Of a stretch of 59,446 nt of DNA, positions 1-7,489 are shown in pieces (position 1 is the stretch's first letter; each line of letters opens with the position of its first letter). The notes below the pieces were generated by a model that had not been told where the DNA came from, did no database searches, and saw nothing but the letters and a program-made list of their open reading frames with translations. The DNA is from Acinetobacter sp. A2. GTDB taxonomy: Bacteria; Pseudomonadota; Gammaproteobacteria; Pseudomonadales; Moraxellaceae. The position numbers and the translations under genes were made by a program. Location: positions 1-59,446 of the forward strand of contig NZ_JAAZQX010000018.1 of assembly GCF_012371325.1 (NCBI RefSeq), in the 5' to 3' direction.

Positions 1-21
1 CATCACCGCCGATGGATGTGC

Positions 22-49
22 ATTATAGATGAATTCCCATCGCTTGCAA
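22..49 (-). promoter_or_regulatory. sigma70-type promoter firing out of the left edge
   Basis: On the minus strand a -35 TTGCAA (44-49) is separated by 16 bases from a perfect -10 TATAAT (22-27). Transcription would run leftward out of the window, so the gene served is not visible. The near-consensus boxes suggest a strongly expressed gene, possibly a stable RNA, but that is inference. Confidence 0.5.
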
Positions 50-204
50 GCCCTGTTTTTTGTTTTTAGCAAAAATAGCGCTTATATGAGCAATATTTAA
101 TCAACAATTCTAAACTTTGTCGTATTCTTAGCCAAAATTAGCAGTATGTTTATTTTTAAATTTTAGCTAAACTATTTTTTGATCTATTTTAATGTTGTGT
201 TGAG

Positions 205-711
205 ATGACTCGAACTTTTAAAAAAAAAATAATTTTACTGTCATTCATAGCAATTTCAGCCCCTACTTTACATGCAGCACCACCTCCAAGTGTGTACAGC
301 ACCACATTTTCAATTTTGGCTTATGCTAAATGGCGACTAGACACGCCTAAACTCTGTGTTGTGGATAACACGAGTGTTGCACAACATTTTAAAAACTATG
401 CATCTGCACATCATAAATACGATATTCATGCCATTCAAACGCATGCTATTAAGCAGAATGATTGTCAAATTTTGATCTTTTCAACTCTATCAGCCATTGA
501 AGAACAGCAGATTTTAATTCATCAAGTCGATTTTCCTGCACTTTCGATTAGCTTGAATAATGTGGACTGTGAAACAGGCAGCGCTTTTTGTTTATATAAA
601 AAGAATCAAAACTACGCTTTTAAAGTCAACTTAGAAAGCTTAACTCAGTCGAAAGTGCATATTGATCCACGAGTGTTATTACTTGCAAAACCAACGGAGC
701 CTAACTCATGA
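205..711 (+). CDS. yfiR: YfiR-family periplasmic repressor of the YfiN diguanylate cyclase
   Basis: A 168-residue exported protein with a signal peptide of about 24 residues ending at LHA-A. The C-terminal half holds the YfiR signature of a hydrophobic FPALSIS strand followed by a Cys pair and a VNLESL-type strand. Four cysteines (51, 87, 122, 129) match the two-disulfide pattern of Pseudomonas YfiR, whose second pair is also seven residues apart. In that system periplasmic YfiR holds YfiN inactive, and redox or envelope stress releases it. Its stop overlaps the yfiN start in an ATGA, so the two are translationally coupled. The assignment combines the fold-level pattern with context; sequence similarity to Pseudomonas YfiR is modest. 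Confidence 0.75.
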   Translation: MTRTFKKKIILLSFIAISAPTLHAAPPPSVYSTTFSILAYAKWRLDTPKLCVVDNTSVAQHFKNYASAHHKYDIHAIQTHAIKQNDCQILIFSTLSAIEEQQILIHQVDFPALSISLNNVDCETGSAFCLYKKNQNYAFKVNLESLTQSKVHIDPRVLLLAKPTEPNS

Positions 712-1964
712 AGCAGTTATACACTCCTATTACCTTGCATCAGTTATTTACGCGCTCTCAACTCACTATTTTTATACTGACCTTTTGTATTTGTTCTGGA
801 ATTTTTTTGGTCATTTCGACTTACACCATGAACACCTACGCTAAAAATAGTCTGCAAAATTTATCAACCACATTGAATGAACGTATTCAACCTGCAGTTG
901 TATTTAACGATCAGATCACTTTGAATGAAATCTTAACTGAACATACACAGCGCCATCCTGTCCGCTCCATTGAAGTGCTTTCAGCCCAACAAAAGCGTAT
1001 GGCATTTATTGAACAACAAGACCTTGACCGATTTTCAATTCAAGCCTTGTTAGATTATTTGTTTTTCCACGACCCTGTTCGTCTGAGTATTAATCACGAT
1101 CAACAAAAATATGGCGAACTGCTAGTCTACGGTAATTCGAGCGACCTGATCAGCTTTTTGCTCAAAATTGTTCTTGGGCTAAGTTTTGGTTTTATTTTAA
1201 TGTTGATGGCCGTGTTTTGGTCGATTAATTCAATTTATCAATATCTCATGCAATCCTTAACCTCAATTGTTGATTCTGCACGTGATATTAGCACGCAACA
1301 AAATTACAAAATGCGTATTTCTGGTTCAGATATTCAGGAATTGCACGAACTCAGTTATGCCTTTAATAGTCTATTAAAGGAAATTGAGCAATCGCATAAG
1401 AATTTAACTTCAGAAAACAACAAATTACAACATCAATTTCAATATGACAGTTTAACTCAACTGCCAAATCGACATTATTTTTATGAAACACTTTTCAAAC
1501 TGTATAATGGTTCAACTACCAGTGCTGCAGTCTTATTTTTAGATATCAACAATTTCAACCAAATCAATAATCAATTTGGTCATTTAATTGGTGATGAAAT
1601 TTTACGTGATTCTTCACACTGTCTTATCGATATTTTGCCCGAGCATGCTTTTGTTTCACGATTAGGCGGAGATGAATTCGCAGTGATTCTGACAGGTTCA
1701 TATACACAGGCTGAATTGGAAAATTTCTGTGAAAAAATTCACAACTGTTATGCAGCCACATTTACATACGAACAGCAGCAAGTCTCATTAAATGTTAGTA
1801 TTGGTGTGGCATTAACTGAATATGCCAAGACACCAGAAAATTTAATTGCTGATGTAGATCGTGCCATGCTTAAAGCGAAACGCGATAAAATAAAATGGTA
1901 TATTTCACCTCAATCAAACATTGACTTCCTCACCTCCCTAAACGGAGGTGATTCCTACTGCTAG
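708..1964 (+). CDS. yfiN: YfiN-type membrane diguanylate cyclase, C-terminus rewritten by an insertion element
   Basis: Makes c-di-GMP from two GTP at the inner membrane. Visible parts in order: TM1 (about residues 18-40), a periplasmic sensor region (41-145), TM2 (147-172), a HAMP-like linker (175-230) and a GGDEF domain (245-400) with an intact GGDEF at 320-324. The product-inhibition I-site (RxxD five residues before GGDEF) is absent; that position reads PEHA. The last 12 residues (FLTSLNGGDSYC) come from the IS605-type element that begins at 1921. Removing the element restores an ending of KQVSHA and a TAA that overlaps the yfiB ATG, giving a 412-residue native protein. The catalytic domain is complete, so activity is probably kept. 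It is the middle gene of yfiR-yfiN-yfiB. Confidence 0.85.
   Translation: MKQLYTPITLHQLFTRSQLTIFILTFCICSGIFLVISTYTMNTYAKNSLQNLSTTLNERIQPAVVFNDQITLNEILTEHTQRHPVRSIEVLSAQQKRMAFIEQQDLDRFSIQALLDYLFFHDPVRLSINHDQQKYGELLVYGNSSDLISFLLKIVLGLSFGFILMLMAVFWSINSIYQYLMQSLTSIVDSARDISTQQNYKMRISGSDIQELHELSYAFNSLLKEIEQSHKNLTSENNKLQHQFQYDSLTQLPNRHYFYETLFKLYNGSTTSAAVLFLDINNFNQINNQFGHLIGDEILRDSSHCLIDILPEHAFVSRLGGDEFAVILTGSYTQAELENFCEKIHNCYAATFTYEQQQVSLNVSIGVALTEYAKTPENLIADVDRAMLKAKRDKIKWYISPQSNIDFLTSLNGGDSYC
1931..1950 (-). repeat. Right-end hairpin of the IS605-type element
   Basis: A perfect inverted repeat, CACCTCC (1931-1937) and GGAGGTG (1944-1950) with a six-base loop, lies seven bases inside the element's right end. 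The tnpB stop codon falls in the loop. Such subterminal hairpins are the transposase recognition sites in this family, and in TnpB systems this end is also part of the omega RNA. Confidence 0.75.
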
Positions 1965-2999
1965 ACGCTTAAGCCCAAGCGCAAGTATGTTCTTAGAACT
2001 ATTTAAATCCCGATCATTGGTATTTAAACAGTTTTCACATTCCCATACTCTTATTCGCAAATCTGCTCTACCTTTCGGACTGCTTGCGGTGATCTCACCA
2101 CAGCACGAACACATTTGGGTTGTGAAACTTTCGTTGACTTCCTCAAACAATACACTTGCGTTCTCGCATTTATACTTGAGCATTGTTTTGAATGCTGAAA
2201 AGCCTGTATCTAAAACAGATTTAGCCATTTTAGTTTTTACAAGTTTTTTTGCACTCAGGTCGCCAACAATAATCAGTGCATTTTCTTTTACAAGCATGGT
2301 GCTTGCTTTGTGCAAATGATCTTTACGACAATTTGCAATCTTGGCGTGTAATGCACGAATACGCTTTTTATTCTTCGCTCGTTGAGCTATACCTAGTTTT
2401 TGTTCATATTTACGATACAACTTTGGATTTGAAATCACAGTGCCATCAGAACAGGTGGCTATATCTTTTAAGCCTAGATCAATGCCAATGGCTTTAGTTG
2501 CAGTTGGTTTGTCTAACTTAGGTGAATCCACGACCAGGCACACATACCAACGCCCACGACTATCCTCAACAAATGAGCCTGTTCTAACACTATATTTGCT
2601 TAAACCGTAGCTATCCCATAAGCCGAATTTGGTTTTTCCATACTCAACCCATCCATCAGCATATTTCAGTCCTGATTTTTTGAATGGTATCCAACCAAGC
2701 GATCTTCTTGCTGATTTCTTGTTGCTAACACGCCATTTCAGCTTTGCTTTTTTATACTGTATTCTTCGGGTGACAAATTCTTCTCTAATTGCATCAATTG
2801 TCTGGCTATGCAATCCACAGAGCTTTGAAGTACCTTTGGTGTACTTTGCCATGTCGAATGCTGAAAAGAAGTGACCTGTTCTTTTTAGGTGTTTAAAACT
2901 CAAATCATTCACATAATTCCAAACAAAGTTCACCTCAGATGCTAATTGGTCTAGCACCTTGCAATGTTTGTCTTTTATGCGTAATTTAAGTGTTTTCAT
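1938..2999 (-). CDS. tnpB: TnpB RNA-guided nuclease of an IS200/IS605-family element
   Basis: 353 residues. Visible parts: an N-terminal OrfB-type helical region, the RuvC-I strand GIDLG with Asp174, a zinc finger with Cys297/Cys300 and Cys321/Cys324, and the RuvC-III motif NDRDLNSS (Asp329). The RuvC-II position normally reads EDL, but here it is VGDL (246-248), so the canonical Glu is a Gly. A Glu at 290 (in FEEVNE, before the zinc finger) may replace it, as in TnpBs with a rearranged RuvC-II. TnpB cuts DNA guided by an RNA from the element's right end and helps the element persist at its site. It lies antisense to the host operon. The stop codon sits inside the right-end hairpin. Confidence 0.9.
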   Translation of the reverse strand: MKTLKLRIKDKHCKVLDQLASEVNFVWNYVNDLSFKHLKRTGHFFSAFDMAKYTKGTSKLCGLHSQTIDAIREEFVTRRIQYKKAKLKWRVSNKKSARRSLGWIPFKKSGLKYADGWVEYGKTKFGLWDSYGLSKYSVRTGSFVEDSRGRWYVCLVVDSPKLDKPTATKAIGIDLGLKDIATCSDGTVISNPKLYRKYEQKLGIAQRAKNKKRIRALHAKIANCRKDHLHKASTMLVKENALIIVGDLSAKKLVKTKMAKSVLDTGFSAFKTMLKYKCENASVLFEEVNESFTTQMCSCCGEITASSPKGRADLRIRVWECENCLNTNDRDLNSSKNILALGLKRLAVGITSV

Positions 3000-3051
3000 G
3001 GGCTTATTTTAGATCATGTTAAATTAAAGGTGTTGATTTTTGAAAAACCCA

Positions 3052-3099
3052 ACGACATTTCATGTCGTGTCGCTTACATCTCTGCCCTGAAGGACAGAG
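3052..3099 (-). repeat. Left-end hairpins of the IS605-type element
   Basis: Two inverted repeats lie upstream of tnpB. One is ACGACAT/ATGTCGT around a three-base loop (3052-3068). The other is CTCTG/CAGAG (3080-3084 and 3095-3099) with inner CCT/AGG pairing. The outer one lies about 13 bases from the inferred left junction, fitting a left-end recognition hairpin. Confidence 0.6.
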
Positions 3100-3130
3100 T
3101 TTTACGCTCCATTTGATAAACAGGTTTCAC

Positions 3131-3607
3131 ATGCTTAAAAAGGTTCTGATCACTTCTCTCATTTTAGTTATGGTTTCGCTCAGCGCATGTATGAGCTTAG
3201 GCAATGTCAGCTATAAACAAGCACGTATGCTTAAAAATGAAGGGTTTATTTTGAGTGATGATGGCTGGACACTGGCTTTGCCTGAACGTTTATTATTTGG
3301 TTTTGATGAATATGCTATCCAAAAACCTCAGCAACAACGCCTGAATCAGCTGGCACAACAACTGCATAAATATGATCTAGATAAACTTAAATTTATTGGA
3401 CATACCGACAATGTGGGGTTACCCAGCTACAATCAAACTCTTTCTGAAAAACGCGCCCAAAGTGTCGCTCAGATCTTTTTAGATCAAGGTTTTGAACGAA
3501 ACAATATTCAGGTGATTGGTCGTGGAGCATCTCAACCGATGGTGAGCAACGATACACCAGCAAATCGCGCGATTAACCGTCGGGTAAATGTGACCATAGT
3601 ACCTTAA
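3131..3607 (+). CDS. yfiB: YfiB-type OmpA-like peptidoglycan-binding lipoprotein
   Basis: 158 residues from the ATG at 3131. This start gives a clean lipoprotein signal peptide with lipobox LSAC and Cys20, and before the insertion it overlapped the yfiN stop codon. An open frame extends upstream to 3062 but lies inside the inserted element. The C-terminal half is an OmpA domain with the peptidoglycan-binding signature GHTDNVG, then LSEKRAQSV and NRRVNV. In the known system YfiB sequesters YfiR at the outer membrane and so releases YfiN. The insertion now puts about 1.2 kb between it and yfiN, so it may be poorly expressed or depend on a promoter in the element. A terminator follows at 3636. 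Confidence 0.8.
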   Translation: MLKKVLITSLILVMVSLSACMSLGNVSYKQARMLKNEGFILSDDGWTLALPERLLFGFDEYAIQKPQQQRLNQLAQQLHKYDLDKLKFIGHTDNVGLPSYNQTLSEKRAQSVAQIFLDQGFERNNIQVIGRGASQPMVSNDTPANRAINRRVNVTIVP

Positions 3608-3635
3608 AGCCCTACAGAAATTTCAACGGATCATC

Positions 3636-3663
3636 AAGCCTCAGTCATTGAGGCTTTTTTTAT
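3636..3663 (+). terminator. Terminator of the yfiRNB operon
   Basis: An eight-base stem, AAGCCTCA/TGAGGCTT, with a short loop is followed by a run of T, starting 29 bases after the yfiB stop. Confidence 0.8.
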
Positions 3664-3711
3664 TTCACCTAAAAGATGTAATCAACAAAAGTATTTTTCT
3701 AAATTTCAGGC

Positions 3712-3736
3712 ATAAAAAAACCGCTTAACGCGGTAT
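3712..3736 (-). terminator. Terminator of the tRNA operon
   Basis: On the minus strand ACCGC-GTTAA-GCGGT is followed by seven T, starting about 33 bases after the 3' end of the last tRNA. Confidence 0.75.
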
Positions 3737-3768
3737 CTTTATCTATTGACCATTTCTATTTTAGAAAA

Positions 3769-3845
3769 TGGTCGGAGCAGTAGGATTCGAACCTACGACC
3801 CCCTGGTCCCAAACCAGGTGCACTACCAGGCTGTGCTATGCTCCG
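3769..3845 (-). tRNA. tRNA-Pro (anticodon TGG), second copy
   Basis: Full cloverleaf with acceptor CGGAGCA/TGCTCCG, T loop GGTTCGAATCC, anticodon TGG in loop TTTGGGA and an encoded CCA end. It is identical to the copy at 4101-4177. Last gene of a leftward four-tRNA operon. Confidence 0.95.
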
Positions 3846-3863
3846 TTTATCTCTTAAAGAGAT

Positions 3864-3940
3864 TGGGGTGAATGACGGGATTCGAACCCGCGACAACTGG
3901 AATCACAATCCAGGGCTCTACCAACTGAGCTACATCCACC
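3864..3940 (-). tRNA. tRNA-His (anticodon GTG)
   Basis: Cloverleaf with anticodon GTG. The extra 5' G at position -1 opposite C73 is typical of tRNA-His, and CCA is encoded. Third gene of the operon. Confidence 0.95.
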
Positions 3941-3977
3941 ATCATATTTGGTTCTTATATACCAAGCCACCCAAAAA

Positions 3978-4054
3978 TGGCGCGCCTGACAGGATTCGAA
4001 CCTGTGACCATCCGCTTAGAAGGCGGATGCTCTATCCAACTGAGCTACAGGCGC
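3978..4054 (-). tRNA. tRNA-Arg (anticodon TCT)
   Basis: Acceptor GCGCCTG/CAGGCGC, anticodon TCT in loop CTTCTAA, T loop GGTTCGAATCC and an encoded CCA. It reads the AGA/AGG codons. Second gene of the operon. Confidence 0.95.
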
Positions 4055-4100
4055 ATGACCGATGATACATAATATCATGCGATACGTTGCCTTGAAGAAT

Positions 4101-4177
4101 TGGTCGGAGCAGTAGGATTCGAACCTACGACCCCCTGGTCCCAAACCAGGTGCACTACCAGGCTGTGCTATGCTCCG
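4101..4177 (-). tRNA. tRNA-Pro (anticodon TGG), first copy
   Basis: Promoter-proximal gene of the operon, identical over 77 bases to the copy at 3769-3845. The promoter at 4225-4253 lies just upstream. Confidence 0.95.
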
Positions 4178-4224
4178 ATTCATCTCAGCTTTTTGTGTAT
4201 CGCACATCGTGCGGTACGGTGTGC

Positions 4225-4253
4225 ATTCTAGGCGTGACGCCCGAAGACGTCAA
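4225..4253 (-). promoter_or_regulatory. Promoter of the tRNA Pro-Arg-His-Pro operon
   Basis: On the minus strand -35 TTGACG (4248-4253), a 17-base spacer and -10 TAGAAT (4225-4230), followed by a GC-rich stretch. This arrangement is common for stringently controlled stable-RNA promoters. Position and orientation fit the tRNA genes. Confidence 0.8.
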
Positions 4254-4330
4254 CACCTATATTTAAAAAAAATTAAAAAAAAGCTTCAACCGTATATTTA
4301 TCAAGCATTTTTGATATTTTTCAATCAATT

Positions 4331-5398
4331 TTAGCGTTTCAGACTCGCACTGAAATTCAACATACGATCTAACGGTAATTTAGCACGTTCTGCAAGCGCA
4401 GGCTCAACGAATATTTCTTGATCACCAGTTTGCAACACATGCAAAATTCCATCTAATTCATTCATTGCCATCCACGGGCAATGTGCACATGAGCGGCAAG
4501 TTGCCCCCTCACCTGCAGTTGGTGCTTCAATCAGAGTTTTATTGGGTACCGCTTGTTGCATCTTATAGAAAATGCCACGGTCAGTTGCCACAATAAGACG
4601 CTCGTTCGGCAAGTTTTTCGCAGCTTGAATTAGCTGTGAAGTACTGCCCACTGCATCAGCAATATCAACCACAGCTTCAGGTGATTCTGGATGTACCAAA
4701 ACTGCAGCATCTGGATACAGCGCTTTCATGTTGGCAATACCGCGCGAACGGAATTCTTCATGCACAATACATGAACCATCCCACAGCAACATATCTGCCC
4801 CAGTTTTCTTTTGAATATAGCGACCTAAATGCTGGTCAGGCGCCCAAATGATTTTTTCACCCAAGCTATCTAAATGCTCGACAATTTCAACTGCGCAACT
4901 AGATGTCACGACCCAGTCTGCACGTGCTTTTACCGCAGCAGAAGTATTGGCATAAACCACAACAGTATGATCAGGATGTGCATCACAGAAGCGGCTAAAC
5001 TCATCGACAGGGCAACCTAAGTCGAGTGAACAAGTCGCTTCCAAAGTTGGCATTAGAATAGTTTTTTCTGGTGATAAAATTTTGGCTGTTTCACCCATAA
5101 ATTTCACCCCAGCCACCACCAATGTTGTTGCAGCATGATCACGACCAAAACGTGCCATTTCCAGAGAATCTGAAACACAACCGCCCGTGTACTCTGCCAA
5201 TTCCTGTACTTCTGGATCGCAGTAATAATGGGCAACCAAGACAGCATTGCGCTTTTCGAGTTCTGCTTTAATTTGCGCAAATTTTTCCTGCTTGGCCTGC
5301 TCACTCAAATGGTGCTCTTTGGTTTCACCCAAGCGATCTAAATGCGCCTGCACAATCGATTTTGCTTCATTGGCAATTAAATTGGTCGCATCATTCAT
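4331..5398 (-). CDS. nadA: Quinolinate synthase A
   Basis: Condenses iminoaspartate with dihydroxyacetone phosphate to quinolinate in de novo NAD synthesis; a cytoplasmic [4Fe-4S] enzyme. 355 residues, normal for the family. Signature stretches are [13 protein letters not shown] near the N-terminus and the conserved cysteine motifs [19 protein letters not shown] and [10 protein letters not shown], which supply the iron-sulfur ligands in known NadA proteins. An AGAGAAG element upstream of the ATG could serve as ribosome binding site. It is transcribed alone, leftward, separated from argJ by a terminator. nadB and nadC are not in the window. Confidence 0.97.
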   Translation of the reverse strand: MNDATNLIANEAKSIVQAHLDRLGETKEHHLSEQAKQEKFAQIKAELEKRNAVLVAHYYCDPEVQELAEYTGGCVSDSLEMARFGRDHAATTLVVAGVKFMGETAKILSPEKTILMPTLEATCSLDLGCPVDEFSRFCDAHPDHTVVVYANTSAAVKARADWVVTSSCAVEIVEHLDSLGEKIIWAPDQHLGRYIQKKTGADMLLWDGSCIVHEEFRSRGIANMKALYPDAAVLVHPESPEAVVDIADAVGSTSQLIQAAKNLPNERLIVATDRGIFYKMQQAVPNKTLIEAPTAGEGATCRSCAHCPWMAMNELDGILHVLQTGDQEIFVEPALAERAKLPLDRMLNFSASLKR

Positions 5399-5502
5399 AA
5401 CAACGTCTTCTCTATCTTCATGCTTGCCCTAACACAAGCGTACTCAAGTCACTGATGATATGGGGGCTATTTGCTCATTCACCAGCCCTTTGCCGATTAA
5501 AT

Positions 5503-5531
5503 GCTAAAAAAGCCTCACAACGGAGGCTTTC
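5503..5531 (-). terminator. Terminator of argJ
   Basis: On the minus strand AGCCTC/GAGGCT with a six-base loop is followed by about six T. It lies 17 bases past the argJ stop. Confidence 0.8.
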
Positions 5532-5547
5532 TCACTCAATTTAAATT

Positions 5548-6768
5548 TTACGAACGGTAATCCGCGTTGATCTTGACATAATCATAAGATAAGTCACAAG
5601 TATAGACTGTATCTGAGGCCTGTCCGCGTCCTAAATCTACACGAATGGTCATTTCAGTTTGCGCCATGACGCCTGCACCTGCTTCTTCGGTATAGTCTGC
5701 GGCAGCGCCACCATCTTTACATATTTGCACATCATCTAACCAAACCTGAATTTTTTCAACGTCTAAATTAGGGACGCCTGCGTAACCAATCGCAGCAAGG
5801 ATACGCCCCCAGTTTGGATCTGAGGCAAAAATAGCGGTTTTTACCAATGGCGAATGTGCAATGCTATAAGCAATATCACAACATTCCTGAGTATTAGCGC
5901 CACCTTCAACACGAACCGTAATGAATTTCGTTGCACCCTCGCCATCACGAACAATCAATTGCGCCAAACGCAGCATCACACGATTTAAAACATCCAATAG
6001 CACCGCATAACGTGGATCATTATTGCTACTAATTGTCGTACCGCCTGCCTGACCTGTCGCCACTAAAATGCATGAGTCATTGGTAGAAGTATCGCCATCT
6101 ACGGTAATGCGGTTAAAAGATTGCTCTACACTTTGCTTGAGCAATTGTTGTAATACATCACGTTGAATCGGGGCATCGGTCGCAACATAGCTAAGCATAG
6201 TCGCCATATTCGGACGAATCATGCCTGCGCCTTTAGAAATACCAGTCATGCTGTATGTAATACCATCGAGCTCAAATTGCTCAGACGCACCTTTTGGTTT
6301 GGTATCTGTGGTCATAATGCCTGTGGCGGCATCATGCCATGCATCATCACGCAACGACGCCAAAGCTGGTGCTAAACCTGCGACCAAACGCTCAATAGGT
6401 AATTGTTCACCAATCACCCCTGTAGAAAATGGCAAAACTTCTTGTGCAGATACACCCGCCAATTCAGCCAATTTGGCACAGGTGGTTTCTGCATTTTGCA
6501 TACCCAATTTACCCGTACCCGCATTGGCATTACCTGTATTAATCACCAAATAACGTGGATTAGTTTGTGCTAAATGTGCTTTAGAGACATGCACAGGCGC
6601 AGCACAGAATGCATTTTGGGTAAATACACCCGCAACATTTGAACCTTCTGCAAATTCAAAAATAACCAGGTCACGTCGGTTCTGATAGCGCACATAGGCT
6701 TCAGCTGAACCAATTTTTACACCTTTGACCACATGCATATGTGGCATAGAGACGTCACCAACTGCCAT
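5548..6768 (-). CDS. argJ: Bifunctional glutamate N-acetyltransferase / ornithine acetyltransferase
   Basis: Transfers acetyl from N-acetylornithine to glutamate, with some use of acetyl-CoA, recycling acetyl groups in arginine synthesis. 406 residues. The self-cleavage motif [15 protein letters not shown] is intact; in this family the precursor cuts before the Thr to give alpha and beta chains, and that Thr is the nucleophile. Other family stretches are [12 protein letters not shown] and [11 protein letters not shown] monocistronic leftward gene with its own terminator. Confidence 0.97.
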   Translation of the reverse strand: MAVGDVSMPHMHVVKGVKIGSAEAYVRYQNRRDLVIFEFAEGSNVAGVFTQNAFCAAPVHVSKAHLAQTNPRYLVINTGNANAGTGKLGMQNAETTCAKLAELAGVSAQEVLPFSTGVIGEQLPIERLVAGLAPALASLRDDAWHDAATGIMTTDTKPKGASEQFELDGITYSMTGISKGAGMIRPNMATMLSYVATDAPIQRDVLQQLLKQSVEQSFNRITVDGDTSTNDSCILVATGQAGGTTISSNNDPRYAVLLDVLNRVMLRLAQLIVRDGEGATKFITVRVEGGANTQECCDIAYSIAHSPLVKTAIFASDPNWGRILAAIGYAGVPNLDVEKIQVWLDDVQICKDGGAAADYTEEAGAGVMAQTEMTIRVDLGRGQASDTVYTCDLSYDYVKINADYRS

Positions 6769-6880
6769 TTTGAAATTTCCAGTACAAATTTGAGAATGTC
6801 ACAGCTTAGTGGAAAATGAAGAAAAAATCGAGCATCCGCCTGTGTCGTTTCGCTTTTTGTTTATGTAGGCTCTGAAATAT

Positions 6881-6909
6881 AAAAACCAGCCGTTTAGACT
6901 GGTTTTTTT
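6881..6909 (-). terminator. Terminator of the small exported-protein gene
   Basis: A symmetrical AAAAACCAG/CTGGTTTTT hairpin flanked by T runs on both strands. It lies about 55 bases past the stop of the 6964-7326 gene. Confidence 0.75.
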
Positions 6910-6963
6910 ATATTTAAACGTACAGCTGAGCAAGCAGCATCGCTTGCCAGTCTGCTTTAAAAC

Positions 6964-7326
6964 TTATTGTGGATTGGTTGCCACAACTGCTTCGCCCAAC
7001 AATGCCTGTTTGGCACGTTCTTGGCTTGCTGCAGACAGTGCTGGATTTGAAGCCACAATACGATTTACATTAGCAGCATTCGCTGGTGCAATCGCAGCAG
7101 TATGCAACACAATTGGACGTTGATCAGGATTGGCAAAGGTATAGCGGATACCTGTACGTGGACTTGCCACTGTTACATGACCATTATCTACTTGAGCCTG
7201 TGCTGTAGTGGGTCCTACAGCAGCCTGAACTTTTGCAGCAGTGGTCGTTGTCGCTGTAGCATTCGCAAAGGTCAACGTTGGCAAGCTAAGTGCGACAATC
7301 ATTAAAGGTTGTAATACTTTTTTCAT
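6964..7326 (-). CDS. Small exported protein of unknown function
   Basis: 120 residues from the ATG at 7326. The frame stays open to 7404, but the 7326 start gives a clean signal peptide (MKK plus a hydrophobic stretch ending at TFA-N) and has a GTGGAAC element upstream. The mature part is rich in Ala, Thr and Val with no cysteines. It holds the stretches SPRTGIRYTFANPDQRP and a helical Ala-rich tail (NPALSAASQERAKQALLGEA). No family recognised. It sits between argJ and secA with a terminator on each side, so it is probably its own transcription unit. Likely periplasmic. Confidence 0.65.
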   Translation of the reverse strand: MKKVLQPLMIVALSLPTLTFANATATTTTAAKVQAAVGPTTAQAQVDNGHVTVASPRTGIRYTFANPDQRPIVLHTAAIAPANAANVNRIVASNPALSAASQERAKQALLGEAVVATNPQ

Positions 7327-7445
7327 TTTTTGTTCCACGTATGGATATATTGCATGTGCAACTAAATAGCATTTAATTCCAAAATCTGCAAATGCTATAC
7401 ACATCTTGCAAAACTATTGCTACAAAGTTTTAAGCCAAAATGCGA

Positions 7446-7473
7446 TAAAAAAGCAGAACCGAAGTTCTGCTTT
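7446..7473 (-). terminator. Terminator of secA
   Basis: On the minus strand a ten-base stem, AAAGCAGAAC/GTTCTGCTTT, closed by a TTCG tetraloop is followed by a T run. It lies about 17 bases past the secA stop. Confidence 0.85.
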
Positions 7474-7489
7474 GCAAAGTTCATCAAAC

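Larger units (their letters stand above)
1921..3112 (-). mobile_element. IS200/IS605-family element carrying only tnpB (IS1341-like)
   Basis: A 1192-bp insertion containing a single leftward tnpB and no Y1 (HUH) tnpA. The right end is at 1921, where the tnpB strand ends in GAGGAAGTCAA after a 7-bp hairpin. The left end is near 3112, with two hairpins inside it. The + strand tetranucleotide TTGA (TCAA on the tnpB strand) occurs at both junctions (1921-1924 and 3113-3116), so the exact cut is ambiguous by four bases. Joining 1920 to 3113 rebuilds an uninterrupted yfiN-yfiB junction, which fixes the boundaries well. Without tnpA the element would need a transposase supplied in trans. Confidence 0.85.

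Noticed and set aside
1931..3099. CRISPR-like repeat from the hairpins of the IS605-type element
   Set aside because: The hairpins differ from each other, are not spaced as repeats and spacers, and fit the ends of a tnpB element.
3062..3130. Upstream extension of yfiB to the first open codon
   Set aside because: That stretch lies in the inserted element and would spoil the lipoprotein signal peptide; the ATG at 3131 is native.
3769..4177. Integration site or island edge at the tRNA genes
   Set aside because: The repeated tRNA-Pro copies are whole genes with a working promoter and terminator; no integrase and no partial tRNA repeat is nearby.
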